A stretch of DNA of 64,000 nucleotides from Pseudomonas alkylphenolica (lineage in GTDB: Bacteria > Pseudomonadota > Gammaproteobacteria > Pseudomonadales > Pseudomonadaceae). The stretch lies in assembly GCF_004025535.1 (NCBI RefSeq), contig NZ_QJRG01000033.1, positions 558,001 to 622,000 on the forward strand, read 5' to 3'. The notes below the pieces were generated by a model. It had not been told where the DNA came from and made no database searches. It saw only the letters and a program-made list of their open reading frames with translations. A program made the translations under genes and the position numbers. Shown here piece by piece: positions 59,961 through 64,000 of this stretch; the first letter of the stretch is position 1; each line of letters opens with the position of its first letter.

Positions 59961-60695
59961 ATGCGCCACGCGCTCGCCCTGACCCTGGCTGCCGCACTGC
60001 TGAGCGGATGCGCCAGCCACAAACCTGAAGACTACAACGGCATCTGGATCAACCAGAAAGCCATCGATACCGCCGCCAAAGGCGTCAGCCTGCGCCAGGC
60101 CCTGCAGGACAACGGCCCCAATTTCGAATGGAAGGTCAACGTCGCTGCCGGACAGGCCAGCTTCGACAACGGTTTCGAAATCGCCGAAGGACAGCTCAAG
60201 CCCGGTGAAAAGCAATACCAGGTGGACTTCGGTGACAACCACGACGAAATACTGACCCTGGATGGCGACGAACTGGTGCAGAACACCAGTGAGTGGGCAC
60301 CGCAACAGAAGTTCGAGAAGGCCCGCACACCTGCGCCGATGGGTGCACGCACCGGCACCACGTTTGAGCAGGCGCTCTACAGTGCGTATCTGGGCGGAGA
60401 GTGGAAAATCATCGAAGGCCCGGGCCAGGGCGGCCAGGTGCATTTCCGTGACAACGGCAGCGTTGACGGCCTGCCCAACCTGGACCGCTATGCGCTGTGC
60501 CTGGCAGGTGACTGCGCCGACATGAGCGGCGGCAACGACAGCCTCTGGCTGGAGCGCAACAAGCAAGGTGCGCCGTGGATATTCAAGCGCGACGGTGACC
60601 AGCTGGAAATCCTGCGCGCCACCAACAGCGCGCAACCGGATGAAAAGCCGCAGCTGCAGCCTGGCGCTCGCCAGTGGTTGCTCGAGCGCGACTGA
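59961..60695 (+). CDS. Lipoprotein of unknown function
   Basis: 244 residues. Lipoprotein signal MRHALALTLAAALLSGC with the lipidated Cys at 17. GGA-rich ribosome-binding site before ATG 59961. The body has no domain I recognise; it includes YNGIWINQKAID and a C-terminal region with Cys pair CLAGDC. A homologue sits after ridA in other pseudomonads, so it is likely a conserved genus-level lipoprotein. Confidence 0.8.
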   Translation: MRHALALTLAAALLSGCASHKPEDYNGIWINQKAIDTAAKGVSLRQALQDNGPNFEWKVNVAAGQASFDNGFEIAEGQLKPGEKQYQVDFGDNHDEILTLDGDELVQNTSEWAPQQKFEKARTPAPMGARTGTTFEQALYSAYLGGEWKIIEGPGQGGQVHFRDNGSVDGLPNLDRYALCLAGDCADMSGGNDSLWLERNKQGAPWIFKRDGDQLEILRATNSAQPDEKPQLQPGARQWLLERD

Positions 60696-60707
60696 TCCGC
60701 TGCGGTA

Positions 60708-61565
60708 TCAGGTACGCCCCTCCAGGATTGCCGCATAGCCTTCCTGGTAGCTCGGGAACTGTGGCGCCCAGCCCAGTGCCCGCGCCCGGGCGTTGCTGCA
60801 GCGCTTGCTACCGGTACGACGCACCCGTTCCTGCTCCGACCACTCTGTGACGCCCATGTGCTGACGCAACCAGGCTACTACTTCGGCCAACGGCGCCGGC
60901 GCGTCGTCCACACCGATGTAACAGTCCTCCAACGCCTGGCCCTGGTCATCGGCCTTGATCAGAAAGGCGAGCAGGCCGGCAGCGTCCTCGGCATGGATCC
61001 GATTGGCATACAGCGGTGGCTCTTCGGTAACCCGGTAGCCCTGACGGACCTGTTCAATGGTCGACACGCGCCCTGGGCCGTAAATACCCGTCAGCCGTAC
61101 GATGGTTGTTGGCAAATCACTGGCCAAGGCTAGCTTTTCAGCATCAAGCATCACCCTACCCCGATAATTTTCCGGTTTAGCTTCCGACGCTTCATCAATC
61201 CATTCACCATCTTGCTGGGCATAGACACCACTGCTGGATACGAACAGCAAGCGCCGCGGCTTCTGACCACGCTCGACCAACCAGCTAAGGACATGTCTTA
61301 GGCCCTCGACGTAGGCTGCCTTATAGCCCGCCTCGTCACGTTGGCTGGCCGCCGAGCAGTAGACTACGTAGTCCGGTGTATCGACTGGCCAGGTGACTGG
61401 GCACTGCGCTTCAAGCAGGTCTGCAGCCACGGGCGTCACCCCGGCAGGCAATTTGTCGACGCTGCGTCGCAAACCGCTCACCTGCCAGTTGCAGGCCAGC
61501 ATTTGCTTGGCAAGGCGACTACCGACATCACCACATCCGACGATCAAAACAGAAGGCGCAGACAT
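60708..61565 (-). CDS. NAD(P)-binding epimerase/SDR family protein (YeeZ-like)
   Basis: 285 residues. Rossmann start VLIVGCGDVGSRLAKQML; active-site-like SSSGVYAQQDGEWIDEAS, and IVRLTGIYGPGRVS. The usual YxxxK is not obvious, though K occurs in RVMLDAEKLALA, where atypical SDRs keep only part of the motif. Substrate unknown. GGAG lies about 7 nt before ATG 61565. It is divergent from exbB. Confidence 0.88.
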   Translation of the reverse strand: MSAPSVLIVGCGDVGSRLAKQMLACNWQVSGLRRSVDKLPAGVTPVAADLLEAQCPVTWPVDTPDYVVYCSAASQRDEAGYKAAYVEGLRHVLSWLVERGQKPRRLLFVSSSGVYAQQDGEWIDEASEAKPENYRGRVMLDAEKLALASDLPTTIVRLTGIYGPGRVSTIEQVRQGYRVTEEPPLYANRIHAEDAAGLLAFLIKADDQGQALEDCYIGVDDAPAPLAEVVAWLRQHMGVTEWSEQERVRRTGSKRCSNARARALGWAPQFPSYQEGYAAILEGRT

Positions 61566-61636
61566 CCCGAAACTCCGCAAATCAAAGACCCAGCCTATCC
61601 AAATAAATCGATAGGCGGCTAGCTATGATGGAAAAA

Positions 61637-61653
61637 AAGTAACTTTATTACTT
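61637..61653. promoter_or_regulatory. AT-rich dyad upstream of exbB
   Basis: AAGTAA, CTTTA, TTACTT: perfect 6-bp arms about 110 bp upstream of exbB. It is not a recognisable Fur box. Confidence 0.35.
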
Positions 61654-61761
61654 CTGCTAACAAGAATTACTTGCAATAATGGCTGCCGAATTTTTGTTCT
61701 CGGCCTGTATCGAGGCCTGGAAGGACAACCCCCTCTTTCTTCTTCATCAGGTCCGGCCAGC

Positions 61762-62739
61762 ATGACACGTATCCAACCTTCCGCTTCGCCAACCACGCCG
61801 CGCGCATGGCGCGCCATTGCCGCGCTGATGTTCAGCCTGGTGCTGGCCCCGGCTGCGATGGCTGATGAGCCGACAGCGCCCGTCGCCGCCCCTGCTGCTG
61901 CCGTTGCCCCTGCGGCACCGGGCACCGAAGCTGCCGCTACCCCGGCTGACCCGGCTGCCATCCCGGCGCCTGCAGTAGAAGGCCAGGTACCAGATACCGG
62001 TGAAGAAGGCCTGGTTGAAGAAACCAGCCTGGGCATGGCCCACGACCTGTCGCCATGGGGCATGTACAAAAACGCCGACATCGTGGTCAAGATCGTCATG
62101 ATCGGCCTGGCGATCGCCTCGATCATCACCTGGACCATCTGGATCGCCAAGGGCTTCGAGCTGCTGGGTGCCAAACGCCGCCTGCGTGGCGAAATCGCCG
62201 CACTGAAAAAGGCCACCACCCTCAAGGAAGCCAGCGATGGCGCCAGCAAGGAAGGCACCCTGGCCCACCTGCTGGTTCACGACGCCCTGGACGAAATGCG
62301 CCTGTCCACCAATGCCCGCGAAAAAGAAGGCATCAAGGAGCGTGTCAGCTTCCGCCTCGAGCGCCTGGTAGCGGCCAGCGGTCGTAACATGAGCAGCGGC
62401 ACCGGCGTGCTGGCCACCATCGGTTCCACCGCGCCCTTCGTCGGTCTGTTCGGTACCGTATGGGGCATCATGAACAGCTTCATCGGCATCGCCAAAACCC
62501 AGACCACCAACCTCGCCGTCGTAGCCCCAGGCATCGCCGAGGCCCTGCTGGCTACCGCTCTGGGCCTGGTTGCAGCGATTCCGGCCGTAGTCATCTACAA
62601 CGTTTTCGCCCGCTCCATCGCCGGTTACAAGGCTCAGGTGTCCGACGCCTCGGCCGAAGTCCTGCTGCTGGTCAGCCGTGACCTGGACCACCAGCCAGGT
62701 GACCGCGCCACTGCACCTCACATGGTGAAAGTGGGGTAA
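61762..62739 (+). CDS. exbB: TonB-system energiser ExbB with long N-terminal extension
   Basis: 325 residues, the long Pseudomonas form. A signal-like segment (about residues 14-35) and an Ala/Pro-rich extension (residues 36-75) precede three membrane helices: VKIVMIGLAIASIITWTIWIA, TGVLATIGSTAPFVGLFGTVWGIMNSF and GIAEALLATALGLVAAIPAVVIYNVFA. It forms the pentameric proton channel with ExbD that powers TonB. exbD starts 3 bp after its stop. Confidence 0.95.
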   Translation: MTRIQPSASPTTPRAWRAIAALMFSLVLAPAAMADEPTAPVAAPAAAVAPAAPGTEAAATPADPAAIPAPAVEGQVPDTGEEGLVEETSLGMAHDLSPWGMYKNADIVVKIVMIGLAIASIITWTIWIAKGFELLGAKRRLRGEIAALKKATTLKEASDGASKEGTLAHLLVHDALDEMRLSTNAREKEGIKERVSFRLERLVAASGRNMSSGTGVLATIGSTAPFVGLFGTVWGIMNSFIGIAKTQTTNLAVVAPGIAEALLATALGLVAAIPAVVIYNVFARSIAGYKAQVSDASAEVLLLVSRDLDHQPGDRATAPHMVKVG

Positions 62740-62742
62740 TCC

Positions 62743-63168
62743 ATGGGCCTGCATCTTAACGAAGGTGGCGACGACCTCGCCGAGAACCACGAAATCAACG
62801 TCACGCCGTTCATCGACGTGATGTTGGTCCTGCTGATTATCTTCATGGTGGCAGCCCCTCTGGCAACCGTCGATATCAAAGTCGACCTGCCGGCATCGAC
62901 TGCCAAACCGGCACCGAGGCCGGAAAAGCCGATCTTCCTCAGCGTCAAGGCCGACCAGAACGTTTACGTCGGCGATGATCAGGTTCAACGCGACCAGCTC
63001 GGTGCCGTGCTCGACGCCAAGACCAAGGGCGACAAGGACACCACGATCTTCTTCCAGGCCGATAAAGGCGTGGATTACGGCGATCTGATGGAAGTGATGA
63101 ACACGCTGCGCGCGGCCGGTTACCTGAAAGTCGGTCTGGTCGGGCTTGAGACGGCAGCCAAGAAATGA
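62743..63168 (+). CDS. exbD: TonB-system protein ExbD
   Basis: 141 residues. The single membrane helix has the essential Asp in NVTPFIDVMLVLLIIFMVAAPL; the periplasmic domain follows (VDLPASTAKPAPRPEKPIFLSVKADQNVYVGD). It is translationally coupled to tonB by a 4-bp overlap. Confidence 0.96.
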   Translation: MGLHLNEGGDDLAENHEINVTPFIDVMLVLLIIFMVAAPLATVDIKVDLPASTAKPAPRPEKPIFLSVKADQNVYVGDDQVQRDQLGAVLDAKTKGDKDTTIFFQADKGVDYGDLMEVMNTLRAAGYLKVGLVGLETAAKK

Positions 63169-63902
63169 TCAAGACGCGGCATAAGCTGGCGCGTTACAGC
63201 GGTAGTCTGGCGATTGTGCTGGGTATCCATGCCATCGCCGTCCTGTTGACGCTCAATTGGTCGGTGCCCCAGGCGATCGAATTGCCGCCTGCGGCGATGA
63301 TGATCCAGATGGCGCCGATACCGGAACCGGCACCTCCACCGCCGCCCAAGGTGGTGACCCCACCACAGCCGCCAGCACCGGTCGAAGAACCGCCGCTGCC
63401 GAAACTGGTCGAGGCCCCGAAGCCGAAAATCGCCATTGCCAAACCGGTAAAGCCAAAGGCCAAACCGCAGCCGCCCAAGCCAGAGAAAAAGCCTGAGCCG
63501 CCGCAGGAAAAGCCTGCTGACGAAGATGTGGTCGATACACCGCCTAGTAATGCGCCTGCGCAGAAATCTGCGGCACCGGCCCCAAGCATTGCCAGTAACA
63601 GCAACGCCCTGCCGACCTGGCAGAGCGACCTGTTGCGCCACCTGGCCAAGTACAAGCGCTACCCGGAAAACGCCCGGCGCATGCGTATGGAAGGCATTAA
63701 CCGGCTGCGTTTCGTGGTTGATGGTGAAGGCAAGATTCTGTCGTACGCATTGGCTGGAGGTTCGGGTAGTGCAGCACTGGATCGGGCGACCCTGGAGATG
63801 ATCCGTCGCGCCCAACCGGTACCACCACCGCCCAAGGAATTGCTTAACAACGGCAGCATCGAAGTGATCGCACCATTCGTCTACTCGCTGGACAAGCGCT
63901 GA
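63165..63902 (+). CDS. tonB: TonB energy-transducing protein
   Basis: 245 residues. N-terminal membrane anchor (YSGSLAIVLGIHAIAVLLTLNW), a Pro-rich periplasm-spanning region (EPAPPPPPKVVTPPQPPAPVEEPPLPK, then PKAKPQPPKPEKKPEPP) and a C-terminal TonB domain (YPENARRMRMEGINRLRFVVDGEG, ATLEMIRRAQPVPPPP). It transfers energy to outer-membrane receptors for siderophores and other ligands. Confidence 0.95.
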   Translation: MIKTRHKLARYSGSLAIVLGIHAIAVLLTLNWSVPQAIELPPAAMMIQMAPIPEPAPPPPPKVVTPPQPPAPVEEPPLPKLVEAPKPKIAIAKPVKPKAKPQPPKPEKKPEPPQEKPADEDVVDTPPSNAPAQKSAAPAPSIASNSNALPTWQSDLLRHLAKYKRYPENARRMRMEGINRLRFVVDGEGKILSYALAGGSGSAALDRATLEMIRRAQPVPPPPKELLNNGSIEVIAPFVYSLDKR

Positions 63903-63982
63903 CGCTTTGTTTCTGTCACAAACAAGCAACTCTGATAACGTGCGTCTATCGATTGCAGCCGCTATGCTGGGGCCGCAACTTC

Positions 63983-64000
63983 ATGGACGCACGTTATGAC
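63983..64000 (+). CDS. Possible start of a further gene, cut by the window edge
   Basis: ATG 63983 opens a frame (MDARYD) that runs off the end. No ribosome-binding site is evident and 6 codons are too few to identify anything. Confidence 0.2.

Noticed and set aside
61620-61761. Fur box upstream of exbB
   Set aside because: The best alignment I found gives only about 10 of 19 matches, too weak to call; iron control of this operon may be indirect.

Overview
The window is chromosomal DNA from a Pseudomonas, most likely of the P. putida group. The evidence is high-GC coding sequence, P. putida-style REP elements and a gene order that I recall, without a search, as that of the P. putida KT2440 PP_525x-PP_530x and P. 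aeruginosa PA529x-PA534x regions. It is almost fully coding (about 58 genes). I see no rRNA, tRNA, CRISPR array, prophage or transposase gene.

Layout. 1-2563: a leftward set of a Tat-exported amidohydrolase (cut by the window edge), an ABM-domain membrane protein and ycaC. 2564-3269: no credible gene, but two copies of a structured 76-bp repeat. 3270-9086: accessory genes, namely a lipoprotein, a methyltransferase, comM, and a ToxR-like membrane regulator overlapping a small ToxS-like partner, followed by a DUF3313 lipoprotein and a small outer-membrane barrel. 9218-10648: an MscS-type channel with a cyclic-nucleotide-binding-like domain. 10665-18585: lysine catabolism (amaA, amaB, hglS) with two LysR regulators and a MATE pump. 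18624-25670: a c-di-GMP protein, rep, xpt, a CoA hydrolase/transferase and cytochrome c5. 25812-29910: pauR and the alanine operon dadA-rid-dadX with its divergent Lrp regulator. 29914-38412: amine and aldehyde catabolism (PuuB-like oxidase, kauB, cupin), a MocR regulator, a phospholipase D-like lipoprotein and an MFS transporter. 38556-50384: housekeeping genes rpmG, rpmB, a dipeptide-binding protein, radC, coaBC-dut-algC-argB, pyrE, crc, rph, yicC and gmk. 50406-56879: a gamma-glutamyl-putrescine-type cluster (permease, puuD, aldehyde dehydrogenase, puuA, LysR) between gmk and rpoZ. 57064-63902: rpoZ, spoT, ridA, a lipoprotein, an epimerase and exbB-exbD-tonB.

The main theme is nitrogen and carbon recovery from amines: lysine through pipecolate and 2-oxoadipate, alanine through DadX/DadA, and polyamines through gamma-glutamylation and KauB-type dehydrogenases. 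The catabolite-repression protein Crc lies in the same window. The best candidates for something undescribed are the ToxR/ToxS-like pair, with an 11-bp motif occurring three times upstream and paired periplasmic cysteines in both proteins, and the 76-bp repeat, whose two copies show a compensatory hairpin base change.
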